DNA of 38,167 nt from JBAZCO01 sp041654915 (GCA_041654915.1 JBAZCO010000003.1:1-38167); one strand, 5' to 3'; shown: positions 1 through 8,480, counted from the stretch's first letter. Translations and numbers: made by a program. The notes: a model not told the origin generated them from the sequence alone.

Positions 1-2
1 TG

Positions 3-161
3 GTGCAAATAGGTATGACAACGGTAACCCTAGACCGTGGCTTTGATTGGCTTGTAGTAGCGGCGGCAACAGGCGTAGTGATGTTTGCCGTAGCGGCAAG
101 GCTTGCAGTAAAGCCCTCAAAGATGAGTTACTATTTCGAGGCAGGACGATTAGAGGACTAA
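3..161 (+). CDS. C-terminal end of a membrane protein (partial)
   Basis: An open frame enters from the left edge and stops with TAA at 159-161, giving the last 52 residues of a protein. It contains one hydrophobic segment (about residues 14-36 of the visible part, rich in Val, Ala and Leu) followed by a short polar tail ending in GRLED. A perfect intrinsic terminator follows 46 nt after the stop, which supports this being the true end of a transcribed gene. The family is not recognisable from so short a piece; a transporter subunit is possible but not shown. Confidence 0.6.
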   Translation: MQIGMTTVTLDRGFDWLVVAAATGVVMFAVAARLAVKPSKMSYYFEAGRLED

Positions 162-207
162 ACCCCAGCTCAACTAAACTTTAATTTAGTATCAACAATC
201 AAAACAC

Positions 208-246
208 TACTCTCCGCTAGAACAAAAGCGGAGAGTATTTTTTTTT
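208..246 (+). terminator. Rho-independent terminator
   Basis: A perfect 11-bp stem (208-218 with 227-237, tactctccgct/agcggagagta) with an 8-nt loop is followed by nine T residues. It ends the transcript of the partial gene at the left edge. Confidence 0.93.
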
Positions 247-319
247 AACAACTACTTTTATTTCCCCAACTTAAACCCTTATTATAAAATATATAAGGAA
301 ATACTGCTGTAATTGAATA

Positions 320-349
320 TTGACATTTTGCATCTTCTCCTTATATAAT
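320..349 (+). promoter_or_regulatory. Sigma-A-type promoter for the 385 gene
   Basis: Consensus -35 TTGACA (320-325) and consensus -10 TATAAT (344-349) are separated by 18 nt. The start site would be near 356, leaving a ~29-nt leader with a GGAGGG ribosome site before the ATG at 385. Confidence 0.75.
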
Positions 350-384
350 ATCGATGTATAAAAAACATCACAGGAGGGCATTTT

Positions 385-951
385 ATGAGGTTTATGTTAG
401 GTTATAAAAACTTTTGGGATAAATACAGACGGATTATATTATTAATTTATGCCGCTTTATCTTTATCACTCTTTTTTATCCCATACACTTTTGCCAAGGT
501 ACAAAGCGAGTTTATAAGTTCCTCTTTTTATAGTTTTTTTGTTAGTTCAATCCGTTTCCTAACTCAACACGAGTGGAACGCAATAAATAAATGGTATTTT
601 TCTGTGTTTGCTATTTTAAATACTTTATCAATTATTATTGCGTGTGCGGGTTGTTTAATAACGGCGCTTTCCAAAAAATATAGTCCGTGGAAAGTTATGT
701 TCTTTTTGCTTCCTATGCTTGCTGTGCAAATATATAATGTAATAAAAACAAACAGTATGCTATATAACGATATTAAATATACCTTTCACATAGGCTTTTA
801 CCTCTTGCTATTAATGATAATTTTGCCTATCCTCTACCTAATATCCACCAAGCTAAACTATGATAATCTATTGCCACCCAAACCCCGCAAGCCGACTAAG
901 GCGGAAAGGATAGCACAGCTTGAGGCAGAAGTGGATAGACTTAAAACTTGA
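385..951 (+). CDS. Small four-helix membrane protein, unknown function
   Basis: Encodes 188 residues. Four hydrophobic segments are visible at about residues 16-36, 70-95, 101-120 and 132-154, with Lys/Arg-rich ends placing both termini probably in the cytoplasm. The last 25 residues are polar and basic with a proline-rich hinge (LPPKPRKPTK) leading into a heptad-like stretch (AERIAQLEAEVDRLKT) that could form a short coiled coil for self- or partner association. The start is supported by CAGGAGGG seven bases upstream and by a consensus promoter. The gene appears monocistronic, lying between a terminator and a separate downstream promoter. I do not recognise the family. Confidence 0.8.
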   Translation: MRFMLGYKNFWDKYRRIILLIYAALSLSLFFIPYTFAKVQSEFISSSFYSFFVSSIRFLTQHEWNAINKWYFSVFAILNTLSIIIACAGCLITALSKKYSPWKVMFFLLPMLAVQIYNVIKTNSMLYNDIKYTFHIGFYLLLLMIILPILYLISTKLNYDNLLPPKPRKPTKAERIAQLEAEVDRLKT

Positions 952-998
952 AGTTTAACCGCTCCTATCTTATCTCCATTAAGTCTTTTGTAAAAGTA

Positions 999-1027
999 TT
1001 GACTTTTTTGATTGATTAAAGTATAAT
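999..1027 (+). promoter_or_regulatory. Strong promoter of the candidate small RNA
   Basis: TTGACT (999-1004), a 17-nt spacer and TATAAT (1022-1027). The predicted start is at about 1034, exactly at the first base of a closed hairpin-like element, not upstream of any plausible short gene. Confidence 0.7.
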
Positions 1028-1033
1028 AATAAT

Positions 1034-1102
1034 GAACCAAACAAGCAAGCTTCGGGCGTCTGAATCAGGGTATTTTCCAGAGTTCACTTGTTTGGTCTTT
1101 TA
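1034..1102 (+). ncRNA. Candidate small structured RNA
   Basis: The predicted transcript opens with one arm of a perfect 10-bp pairing: accaaacaag (1036-1045) with cttgtttggt (1087-1096). It encloses 41 nt and is followed by CTTTTATA, a modest U-rich end. Inside, UCUG and CAGA can pair, with GG/CC next to them, so the enclosed part may also fold. The element sits 82 nt after the preceding gene and about 240 nt before the next, which has its own promoter, so it looks free-standing. I could not match it to a riboswitch or RNA family I know. It could alternatively be a leader or an attenuator, since termination after it looks weak. The rest of the 952-1344 gap holds the next gene's promoter and no convincing ORF. 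Confidence 0.45.
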
Positions 1103-1210
1103 TATGCTGATGTAATTATTATTTGTTTTTCTTTTCCGCCCTTTCCAATTCTCGTTGTTCAAATGTTTTACAACCTTACAAGTTATTTTTTGAAAAAATT
1201 GATAAACTTA

Positions 1211-1239
1211 TTGTATTCCCATTTTATATATAGTATAAT
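1211..1239 (+). promoter_or_regulatory. Promoter for the tandem phosphoesterase gene
   Basis: TTGTAT (1211-1216), 17-nt spacer, TATAAT (1234-1239). It predicts a leader of about 100 nt before the ATG at 1345 and shows that the in-frame upstream extension from 1264 is mostly leader rather than coding. Confidence 0.6.
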
Positions 1240-1344
1240 ATTGTTTGTATCTAAATTAGCAAAATGGGCAAGGTATGCCTTTTTGCCTCAAGATACTGCG
1301 TTTCCTGCATTTTAAGGAAAAAAGAAAAAGAGAGAGGAGCAAGA

Positions 1345-4300
1345 ATGAAAAAGAGAATGAGTTCTAAAAAAATTATCGTCCTACTTGTTTGTGTTGCCGT
1401 ACTCATTGGCGCAATGGCGGCAACAGGCTGCTTGGCAAACGATTTGTTTGTAGACGCAGAAAGTGCCCAAACATTTGAGGTCAATGACGAGATTAACATC
1501 GCTCACATCACCGACGGACATTATTATCCGCTAAACTACGGATATAACGGCACAGAGGAAGATACTGACTTTAACGCAAAACTAATGAGCGGTACTAAGC
1601 TGTTCTTAGAAAGCAGTATGATGAATCTCCAAATGCTAAAGCAAATCGAGGCGGAAAGCCCCGACTACCTTTTGGTTACGGGAGATATCACCCTTGACGG
1701 CGAAATTCAAGGACATATAGAATATGCCAACCTGTTAAGACAACTGCAAAACACTATTCGTGCAAGCGGCAACGAGGAATTCCAAGTTTTTGTTTCTTTT
1801 GGCAACCACGATATGTACAACCCAAATGTATATCATTACAGAGATGGCGGAGCAGAAACTCCCCTTTCCCGTTTGTCTACCCGCTACGATATGACCAAAA
1901 TTTACTCCTCTCTGGGCTATCCCGACTTGGACGACAGCGAGATAGAGGAATATTATGACACCCTTACAACAGATGTGTTTTTTGATAACCTTCCCTACGA
2001 CGGCAACTACATAAACAGCTCAACTGCCGAGGGGATAAATATTGAGTATCAATATGCAGACAAACCGCTAAACGCAAACAACGATTACGATAACGGCGAT
2101 ATCACTTATGTTGCTTTTACCGATGACGGATATGTATTCATTTCCGTTGATGAGGAAGCTGGCAGCCACGAGTCGGGATACCAAACGGGCGGAAACCTGT
2201 ACAATAATACAAAAGAATATTTGAGAACACTCAAGTCTGAGGGCAAGTTTGACGACAAAAAGAATATATTTGGACTGCTCCACCACAACATCGCTCCCCA
2301 CTTCCCTATGGAGGAAACTTTACTAAAAGATTTTACCATATATGCATGGCTAGAGGTTGCAGACTTTTTGGCGGATGAAATTGGAGTAAAATATGCCTTT
2401 ACCGGACATATGCACGCTAACGATATTGCCACACGCATATCCTTTGGCGGCAATCCCATACACGATATGGAAACAGCGTCCGTAACAGGGTACAAGGGCG
2501 GCGCAAGGTTTGCAAAAATTCAAGCCGGCACAATCAATGGCGACTATGCGGAAAACCTTTATACACGGATAGAGCTATTGGGCGATACAGACTTCACCCC
2601 GCTATATAACGGCTATCTAAATGATGATTATTTGAATTTCTTTAACCTTAATAAATATATCGAGAAGAGGGGCGACGCATATTTTTGCATAAACGCAAGT
2701 GACTATGCGGCAGATAAACTCTTCCGCAATGTTGTAAAAAATCTTTTCAACACTTATTTACAACCTTCATTTATCAACGGTCTTGGCGACTTTATTGTAG
2801 AAATGCTTGGTGACAGCGACGACCCCATTATGACTATGGTTAGTGGTTTTGCTGGTCCGTTAATTAAGAGTATAATAATACATTATGATGAAGTAGTGCT
2901 AGCTGGCTACGAATACAAAGGCAGCAACCCCGCATATATGACGGACGAAAGAGGCGCAAAATTGTGCGGCTATATAGAAGATATGGTTTACTCTGTATTG
3001 GATATGGAAGTCAACCAAAACGGAGACAAACTCTTTGATGTTGTAATAGGCGGCTATCTTGCCCATGTTGGCGGATTGGATACCTCGCTAGCCGATGCCG
3101 ACCCAAATATTTTGGAGGCGCTAGAAAACTTTAAAAACGGCTCTATTATACAAGATTTTGTTGACCTTATATTAAATGAAGAAGTTGGACTGCTTAGGAT
3201 AGTAAAAGGTCTTTTACTTCCTATCGACTTAACTAAAGGAATGCAAAAGAACCAAATTCCCGGCTTGAATATTTTATTAAAAGCGATAGGTCCAGAAAAT
3301 GCCGATGCAACATCCTTTAAGGTAGATGAATACCTTGTTTCTATTGAAGAAAAACTTGGGATAGATATCGGACTTAGCTTGGGCGACCAAACTTTAAGCG
3401 AATATCTAGACGAACTGCTTGGCACTTATCTCCCCCAAAGTTTTATTATGGGCTTTGGCGAAATAGGCTATGACATTCTCTCTCAATTTTACATAGATGA
3501 AACAGCCGCTTACGAAACAAGCTTTGATGATTTTGTGCTATACAAGCATAATACAACCCTTCCTGTTACCAACCTTTCTACGGCAGCGCCCGAGGCGCCA
3601 AGCATAGAAAACGGCAAACTTCCAAGTATGCTTACCGTAACCTTTGGGGCAGACCCCAAAACCGAAAAGAACTTTGTTTGGTTTACCGATAGGCGGGTAG
3701 AGGGTACTCAAATTCAATATAGCGAGGGCGCATTTGATGCCAATACCGCTACGACCGTCACTGGTGATTTTGAAGTATACGCAACAACTACTGCAAGCAT
3801 AGACTTAATTATTTATTTTCAACTTATGTACAGGCAAGTTGGCAGACATACTGTGGAAATAAGCGGGCTTAAACCGGGTACAACTTATAGTTATAGGGTA
3901 GGCAGCGCCGCCGATAATTATTGGAGTGATGTATACACGCTTACCACCGCCCCCGCAGATAATGCCTCTCCTTTTGAACTCTTGCTTATTACCGATATAC
4001 AAGGTTCTGTGCGCCGCCCTTACGAGGCAGTGCAGGAGATGCTAGCCAATATGGGCGAAGTATTCCCCAACGGATATGACTTTGTGATAAACACCGGTGA
4101 TATCGTAGATAACAGCCGCAGCCTGGCGCAATGGGAGTATCTCTTGAACTTCCCCGCCGAGTATTGGCGCAACACTACACAAGTGATATCCATAGGCAAC
4201 CACGAGGCTTATGCGTTTGAGAGAGATGAGTTGGATGAGATAGATGAACTTATGCTCACCGAACCAAACTTAATACAAGAGCCTTATAATTATTTCCTAA

Positions 4301-5154
4301 AACATTACAATTTTAGCTATCCCGAGCAGGATGACTTGCGAGGAGCATACTATAGTTTTGATTACAGCGGAGTGCACTTTACCGTGCTTGACACCAACAG
4401 CACTGGAGCGAATGGGCTAGTTGATTCACAAATAGAGTGGCTGATAAATGACCTAGAGTCCACAGACAAACTCAAGGTTGTGCTTATGCACCGTGGAATA
4501 TACACCGCAGGCATACACTCAACCGACGGCAATATTGAAAGAACACGCAAACAGCTCACCCCTATATTTGCCGATTACGGCGTATCGGTGGTGTTCCAAG
4601 GTCACGACCATGTGTATAGCGAAAGCTATTACCTAGACCGTGACGGCAAGCCTGTTAACTTAGAGCCGGGTACAAGCAAGATTAGAGGCGATGGCGTGCT
4701 GCATATTACCCTTGGCTGCTTTGGCGATAAATATTACGGCTATACGCCAAATGAGGATGTGCCAATCGAGTTTGGTAAAATCATACACAATCCCGCTCTT
4801 GCAAACCCCACCTTTGGCAAACTTGTGTTTGACGGAACAGACCTTTACTATTATGGCTATGATTACAATTTGGAAACGGGTGAAATTAGAGTGCTCCGTG
4901 ATATCAAAGATGACGAGCCTAAAAATATAAGCGAAGAAGGACTGCTTTGGTGGCATTGGGTACTTATAGCGATAGGCGGGGCGGCTGTTCTTGTTGGCGG
5001 CGCATTTGCAGCACTCCATATTACTAAATGCAAAAAGTGCTGTGCAAAAAAAAGACAAGCGAGTGACGATGAAGTAGTAACCGATGACGCAAACACATTT
5101 GACAGCGAAGTAGCCGATATGGGTGATGAGTCGGGTGTGGATGAGGATGCATAA
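1345..5154 (+). CDS. Surface-anchored tandem metallophosphoesterase
   Basis: Encodes 1269 residues. The start at 1345 is chosen because AGAGAGGAGC lies just upstream and the protein then begins with a signal peptide (MKKRMSSKK, hydrophobic to about residue 26; Cys29 is a poor lipobox). The first calcineurin-like domain (about 48-400) has all metal motifs: D57-x-H59, GD 113-114, GNHD 153-156, HH 313-314 and GHMH 354-357. A mainly helical linker of about 350 residues follows. Next comes a fibronectin-III-like domain resembling the N-terminal domain of purple acid phosphatases (about 770-870), and then a second phosphoesterase domain: D884-I-Q, GD 918-919, GNHE 951-954, H1049 and GHDH 1086-1089. 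A membrane helix (about 1206-1227) and a Lys/Cys-rich then acidic tail anchor it, so both domains face outside. The usual DxH histidine of the second domain is Gln, and the purple-phosphatase Tyr of GDxxY is absent. Substrate unknown; nucleotides or phosphoesters are likely. It is monocistronic. Confidence 0.85.
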   Translation: MKKRMSSKKIIVLLVCVAVLIGAMAATGCLANDLFVDAESAQTFEVNDEINIAHITDGHYYPLNYGYNGTEEDTDFNAKLMSGTKLFLESSMMNLQMLKQIEAESPDYLLVTGDITLDGEIQGHIEYANLLRQLQNTIRASGNEEFQVFVSFGNHDMYNPNVYHYRDGGAETPLSRLSTRYDMTKIYSSLGYPDLDDSEIEEYYDTLTTDVFFDNLPYDGNYINSSTAEGINIEYQYADKPLNANNDYDNGDITYVAFTDDGYVFISVDEEAGSHESGYQTGGNLYNNTKEYLRTLKSEGKFDDKKNIFGLLHHNIAPHFPMEETLLKDFTIYAWLEVADFLADEIGVKYAFTGHMHANDIATRISFGGNPIHDMETASVTGYKGGARFAKIQAGTINGDYAENLYTRIELLGDTDFTPLYNGYLNDDYLNFFNLNKYIEKRGDAYFCINASDYAADKLFRNVVKNLFNTYLQPSFINGLGDFIVEMLGDSDDPIMTMVSGFAGPLIKSIIIHYDEVVLAGYEYKGSNPAYMTDERGAKLCGYIEDMVYSVLDMEVNQNGDKLFDVVIGGYLAHVGGLDTSLADADPNILEALENFKNGSIIQDFVDLILNEEVGLLRIVKGLLLPIDLTKGMQKNQIPGLNILLKAIGPENADATSFKVDEYLVSIEEKLGIDIGLSLGDQTLSEYLDELLGTYLPQSFIMGFGEIGYDILSQFYIDETAAYETSFDDFVLYKHNTTLPVTNLSTAAPEAPSIENGKLPSMLTVTFGADPKTEKNFVWFTDRRVEGTQIQYSEGAFDANTATTVTGDFEVYATTTASIDLIIYFQLMYRQVGRHTVEISGLKPGTTYSYRVGSAADNYWSDVYTLTTAPADNASPFELLLITDIQGSVRRPYEAVQEMLANMGEVFPNGYDFVINTGDIVDNSRSLAQWEYLLNFPAEYWRNTTQVISIGNHEAYAFERDELDEIDELMLTEPNLIQEPYNYFLKHYNFSYPEQDDLRGAYYSFDYSGVHFTVLDTNSTGANGLVDSQIEWLINDLESTDKLKVVLMHRGIYTAGIHSTDGNIERTRKQLTPIFADYGVSVVFQGHDHVYSESYYLDRDGKPVNLEPGTSKIRGDGVLHITLGCFGDKYYGYTPNEDVPIEFGKIIHNPALANPTFGKLVFDGTDLYYYGYDYNLETGEIRVLRDIKDDEPKNISEEGLLWWHWVLIAIGGAAVLVGGAFAALHITKCKKCCAKKRQASDDEVVTDDANTFDSEVADMGDESGVDEDA

Positions 5155-5198
5155 AACTTAAACTTCATACAACATTCCCCCCACTTAAATTAACGATT

Positions 5199-5233
5199 AA
5201 CCGCCCCCGCAACACAAACGGGGGCGGTTTTTT
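5199..5233 (+). terminator. Rho-independent terminator
   Basis: A perfect 11-bp GC-rich stem (5199-5209 with 5219-5229) around a 9-nt loop runs into six T residues. It ends the phosphoesterase transcript. Confidence 0.93.
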
Positions 5234-5361
5234 ACTGTAATTCAAATTAATTTTTCAAGAAAAAAATACCACACAAATAAATCATAAAAAACAGAACAAC
5301 CGCTTAAATTCTCAAGCCCTAAAACCCTGCTTTAGAAGAGCGAATCACTTAAAAAATTTTG

Positions 5362-5392
5362 TTGTGAAAACCATTATTATTTATGTTATACT
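5362..5392 (+). promoter_or_regulatory. Extended -10 promoter of the symporter gene
   Basis: A TG-T-TATACT extended -10 (TATACT at 5387-5392) has a weak TTGTGA (5362-5367) upstream at a long 19-nt spacing. The weak -35 suggests activator dependence, but no activator site was recognised. Confidence 0.45.
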
Positions 5393-5449
5393 ATATTAGG
5401 TCTTTAATAACAACTTTAAGTTAAAGATAGCAGGGTTATAGGTGAATAT

Positions 5450-6979
5450 ATGAACATTAAAAAATTGCTTATGTGGTCTGTCCCTCGAGCCGAAAAAGAT
5501 ATTGGCGAATATAGTAAGCGAGAGCGCAACTACTTTATTACAGGTATGCTTGGGCAGAACATTATTTACGGTCTTGTAGGCTCATACCTTAGTGTGTTTT
5601 ATACCGATGTCATCCATGTACATACGATAGCGCTAATCTTTATCACCGTAATCACTAGGGTTTGGGATGCGATTAACGATATCCTTATGGGTACTATCGT
5701 CGATAGAACTCACAGCCGTTGGGGCAAGTGCCGTCCCTACCTTAAATATGCACCTATCGCAATGGGTATATTAACCATTCTGCTATTTATGCCTATCGCA
5801 AACTTTCCAACCGCACTAAAAATTATCTATGTGGTTATCAGTTGGTTAATTTGGGAAACACTCTACACTCTATGCGATATCCCGCTGTGGGGAATGACTT
5901 CACTAATCACCCCCGAGGAAGAAAAACGAGCAAAACTCATATCGGCAGCAAGGATTGTAGGCAGCTTTTCCGCCGTTGTGGTGCTTGCGTTTGAGCCTAT
6001 CGTAAATGTCTTTGCACAGCTTGAAGTCGGTTGGTTTACACACAGCGGCAAACCCGGCTTTACCGGTTTTTATTCTGCTCAGCAAGGCTATCTCTTTGCA
6101 ATAGTAATAATTGTTATAGTATCCACATTTTTATTTAAGCTTGTCTTTCCCAATGTGCGGGAGCGTGTCACCCAAGCGGCAGAAAAAAAGGATACGGGCT
6201 TTAAAGAAAATATTAAAATTATGGCGGCAAATAAACCATTCCTGCGTGTTTTGGCGTCTTTGGTATTGGGAGCAGCAAAAGGTATGGTGCTTTCGGCAGG
6301 ACTGTATTTTTGCAAGTGGGTGCTGTCTGACGGCGGCGACTTCTTTATTTGGCTGCTCATTCTTGGCGGCGCATTTATGGGCGGCACGCTAATATCAATG
6401 AGTACTTGCACGGCAATTGCCAAAAAATTTGGCAAAAAGCGTGTGCTTATTTGGAGTTGTTATTTAACAGTGATTCCCTATATTGCGGCATTCTTGTTCT
6501 TCTTTATTAACGGATACGCTGTGGTTTGGCCCGCCGCAATATTTATGGCTTTTGCAGGATTTTTCACGGGCTTTTCCAATGTATACCCAACCACAATGAT
6601 TGCCGACACCATAGATTATATGGAACACAAAACAGGCAAGCGCCTAGACGGTGTGTTCTTTAGCGGTCTTAATTTTTCGGCAAAACTATCGGCGGCAATT
6701 CTAATGGGAATTAATTTCCTTGTATTAAGCATAGTAAATTACACCCCAAAAATAGAAAATCTAAGCAAAATGATAGAATCTGGACAAACTATTAACTTCA
6801 CCCAAGATTACCCCGATATTACTTTGGCGCTCCTCATACTCATCACCCTTATCCCAGCGCTTAGCTGTATGCTGCAAGCGCTCCCCTTGCATAGATATAC
6901 CCTAACAGAGAATGTGCTGGAAAAAATTATTGACGACCTCAATGTAAGACGGGAGGAGGCAAAGGAAAGAGATAAATAG
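5450..6979 (+). CDS. GPH-family sugar:cation symporter (MFS)
   Basis: Encodes 509 residues, the usual size for the glycoside-pentoside-hexuronide:cation symporters (melibiose and glucuronide carriers). About twelve membrane helices can be traced. The family hallmark after helix 2 is clear: R-x-W-DAINDILMG followed by VDRTHSRWGKCRPY, where the Asp residues in the related MelB carrier bind cation and sugar. A second hallmark, TPEEEKRAKLISAARI, follows helix 4. The central and C-terminal parts also look complete, ending in a short charged cytoplasmic tail. It would import a glycoside with Na+ or H+; the substrate cannot be read from the sequence. The ribosome site is weak (AGGTG). No glycosidase is adjacent, so it stands alone between the phosphoesterase and a lipoprotein. 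Confidence 0.88.
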   Translation: MNIKKLLMWSVPRAEKDIGEYSKRERNYFITGMLGQNIIYGLVGSYLSVFYTDVIHVHTIALIFITVITRVWDAINDILMGTIVDRTHSRWGKCRPYLKYAPIAMGILTILLFMPIANFPTALKIIYVVISWLIWETLYTLCDIPLWGMTSLITPEEEKRAKLISAARIVGSFSAVVVLAFEPIVNVFAQLEVGWFTHSGKPGFTGFYSAQQGYLFAIVIIVIVSTFLFKLVFPNVRERVTQAAEKKDTGFKENIKIMAANKPFLRVLASLVLGAAKGMVLSAGLYFCKWVLSDGGDFFIWLLILGGAFMGGTLISMSTCTAIAKKFGKKRVLIWSCYLTVIPYIAAFLFFFINGYAVVWPAAIFMAFAGFFTGFSNVYPTTMIADTIDYMEHKTGKRLDGVFFSGLNFSAKLSAAILMGINFLVLSIVNYTPKIENLSKMIESGQTINFTQDYPDITLALLILITLIPALSCMLQALPLHRYTLTENVLEKIIDDLNVRREEAKERDK

Positions 6980-6988
6980 AGTTTGAAT

Positions 6989-7007
6989 AAAATCATAGCG
7001 ATTTTTT
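6989..7007 (+). terminator. Weak hairpin-T terminator candidate
   Basis: AAAATC (6989-6994) pairs with GATTTT (7000-7005) around a 5-nt loop and the T run continues to 7007. The stem is short and AT-rich, so termination would be partial; it abuts the next promoter. Confidence 0.3.
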
Positions 7008-7008
7008 C

Positions 7009-7038
7009 TTGACAACCTATATAATAATTTAGTATCAT
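7009..7038 (+). promoter_or_regulatory. Promoter of the repeat lipoprotein
   Basis: Consensus TTGACA (7009-7014), 18-nt spacer, TATCAT (7033-7038). Start expected near 7045, just before two palindromes that would lie in the early transcribed region. Confidence 0.65.
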
Positions 7039-7046
7039 AATAAAAG

Positions 7047-7097
7047 AGTTAGACGCAACTAACTTTTTTATTATGCAAGAGTTAGTCATATCTAACT
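7047..7097 (+). promoter_or_regulatory. Two tandem AGTTAG-N6-CTAACT operators
   Basis: Two 18-bp inverted repeats share the same architecture: AGTTAG-acgcaa-CTAACT (7047-7064) and AGTTAG-tcatat-CTAACT (7080-7097). Their starts are 33 bp apart, close to three helical turns, so two dimers would sit on the same DNA face. They begin within a few bases of the predicted transcription start. This arrangement fits a repressor such as a TetR- or MarR-type dimer blocking initiation or elongation. No candidate regulator is adjacent. As RNA each arm would make only a 6-bp stem. Confidence 0.65.
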
Positions 7098-7133
7098 AAA
7101 ATACTATAACTCATTATAAAGGAGAAAAATATA

Positions 7134-8270
7134 ATGAAAAAAACTACTATTGCAATAGTGATTGCGATAAGCTTGATTACGGCGGTCTTGCTTATCGCAT
7201 GCGGCAACAACCCCGAGGGCGACAGAGTGTATGAACTTTCGTCCGTAGAGGAAAACGAATACGATTATACTAAGGATAGCTTTAGGCAGTTTAATATCAA
7301 TTTGTTTGAGGATGCAAGTTACAGGGTAGATTTTCAAGCAAAGGGTATGCCGGTGGTGGCACGGGAAAACGGTATATATACGATAACCGACGGAGTATTA
7401 TCCTTAGAGAGGGCGGAAGATAGCAGTGAACTAATTGCAGGGATTGTTAGCTATGATGCAAAGACGGGAGAAATAGTAGCTTTATGCAAGAACAGGGCGG
7501 ACGGCAAAACATTTACCGCTACCTTTACCCAAACTGATGCTACCGCTAGCAAAATAGAGGACGAAGGGACAAAGGAGGATACCAATCCTAGCGCAGGATT
7601 TGAAACATTTATAGAAGGCACATACACCATTGTTGGAGTAAACGAAAATGACAGCGATTACACGCTAAATTCATTTTTAGTGTTCACGGTGACATTTGAG
7701 AACGGCAACTATACTGTTACATTCAAGGCAAATGGTGCGCCATTGCAGTTTAGCGAAACAGGCACATATACAATTACAGACGGCAAAATGACACTCAACC
7801 GTGAAAGTCCGCTTGCCTTTTTGGCATCGGCGGTGTCCTATGACAGCGAAAACCAACAACTGACTTTGCAGGGTAAAGGTATGGGCGAAGGCGCAAACTA
7901 CACGGCAATTTTTGAATTGCAAGATGACGGCGATGCAGGTTTTGCGGCTTTTGTAGAGGGTACATATGAGGTTGTTGATGTAGAGGAGAATGCGCACGAT
8001 TATACAGCCGAAACATTTACAGTATTCACAGTGGCATTTGAGGAGGGCAATTACACAGTTGCCTTTAGACCAGCGGGAGCACCAATGCAGTTTAGCGAAA
8101 CAGGTACATACACGATTGCAAACGGCGAAATGACTTTCACCCGTGAGAGTGAGCGCAGCTTTTTGGCATCCATATTGTCTTACGACAGCGAGCTAAAGCA
8201 AATCACCATAGAATGTAAAGTTATGGGCGCAGGAGAAAACTACACAGCAATTTTTGAATTGCAAGAGTAA
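7134..8270 (+). CDS. Lipoprotein with three ~105-residue repeats
   Basis: Encodes 378 residues. A Lys-rich start, hydrophobic core and lipobox L20-I-A-C23 make it a diacylglycerol-anchored surface lipoprotein. The mature part is three copies of one domain, at about 31-132, 155-263 and 270-377. Each contains a pattern close to GTYxIxxVxENxxDYTxxSF, then NYxVxFxxxGxPxxFSExGxYTI, then a final YTAIFELQ-like strand. Alternating hydrophobic residues indicate an all-beta, possibly lipocalin-like fold. Repeats 2 and 3 are much closer to each other than to repeat 1, and their DNA is visibly similar too, which suggests a more recent duplication. The ATG has AAGGAG 9 bases upstream. It is monocistronic, with operators in the leader and a terminator after it. 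The ligand or partner is unknown. Confidence 0.85.
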   Translation: MKKTTIAIVIAISLITAVLLIACGNNPEGDRVYELSSVEENEYDYTKDSFRQFNINLFEDASYRVDFQAKGMPVVARENGIYTITDGVLSLERAEDSSELIAGIVSYDAKTGEIVALCKNRADGKTFTATFTQTDATASKIEDEGTKEDTNPSAGFETFIEGTYTIVGVNENDSDYTLNSFLVFTVTFENGNYTVTFKANGAPLQFSETGTYTITDGKMTLNRESPLAFLASAVSYDSENQQLTLQGKGMGEGANYTAIFELQDDGDAGFAAFVEGTYEVVDVEENAHDYTAETFTVFTVAFEEGNYTVAFRPAGAPMQFSETGTYTIANGEMTFTRESERSFLASILSYDSELKQITIECKVMGAGENYTAIFELQE

Positions 8271-8324
8271 ACAAAAAAGCTCTTTTAATATAGATTAAAT
8301 AAAATACCATATTAACTACAAATT

Positions 8325-8356
8325 AAGCGGGGCAACATCTTGTTCCCCCGCTTTTT
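8325..8356 (+). terminator. Rho-independent terminator
   Basis: AAGCGGGG (8325-8332) pairs with CCCCGCTT (8346-8353). An inner AACA/TGTT pairing lengthens the hairpin, and T residues continue to 8356. Confidence 0.85.
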
Positions 8357-8422
8357 ATATTATACTTTTTGGAAAGCCTTTGCGTATTTTAAGGGCAAAA
8401 CCCACAATTTTTTATCAAGCTA

Positions 8423-8451
8423 TTTACATCTGTTTGTTAATATGTTATCTT
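8423..8451 (+). promoter_or_regulatory. Promoter for the 8481 gene
   Basis: TTTACA (8423-8428), 17-nt spacer, TATCTT (8446-8451). It lies about 30 nt before the start codon. Confidence 0.5.
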
Positions 8452-8480
8452 GAACCTAAGCATCTAGCGGGAGGGAGATA

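Noticed and set aside
1088..1315. A 75-residue hydrophobic open frame.
   Set aside because: It starts inside the 3' arm of the RNA hairpin, has no ribosome site and overlaps the next gene's promoter; the hydrophobicity follows from AT-rich DNA.
1264..1344. Upstream extension of the phosphoesterase gene.
   Set aside because: It lacks a ribosome site, lies in the predicted leader, and would bury the signal peptide; the ATG at 1345 has a strong site.
5323..5437. A 9-bp inverted repeat, aaccctgct/agcagggtt, around the symporter promoter.
   Set aside because: The left arm is upstream of the -10 box and so not in the same transcript; the ~100-bp separation makes chance likely.
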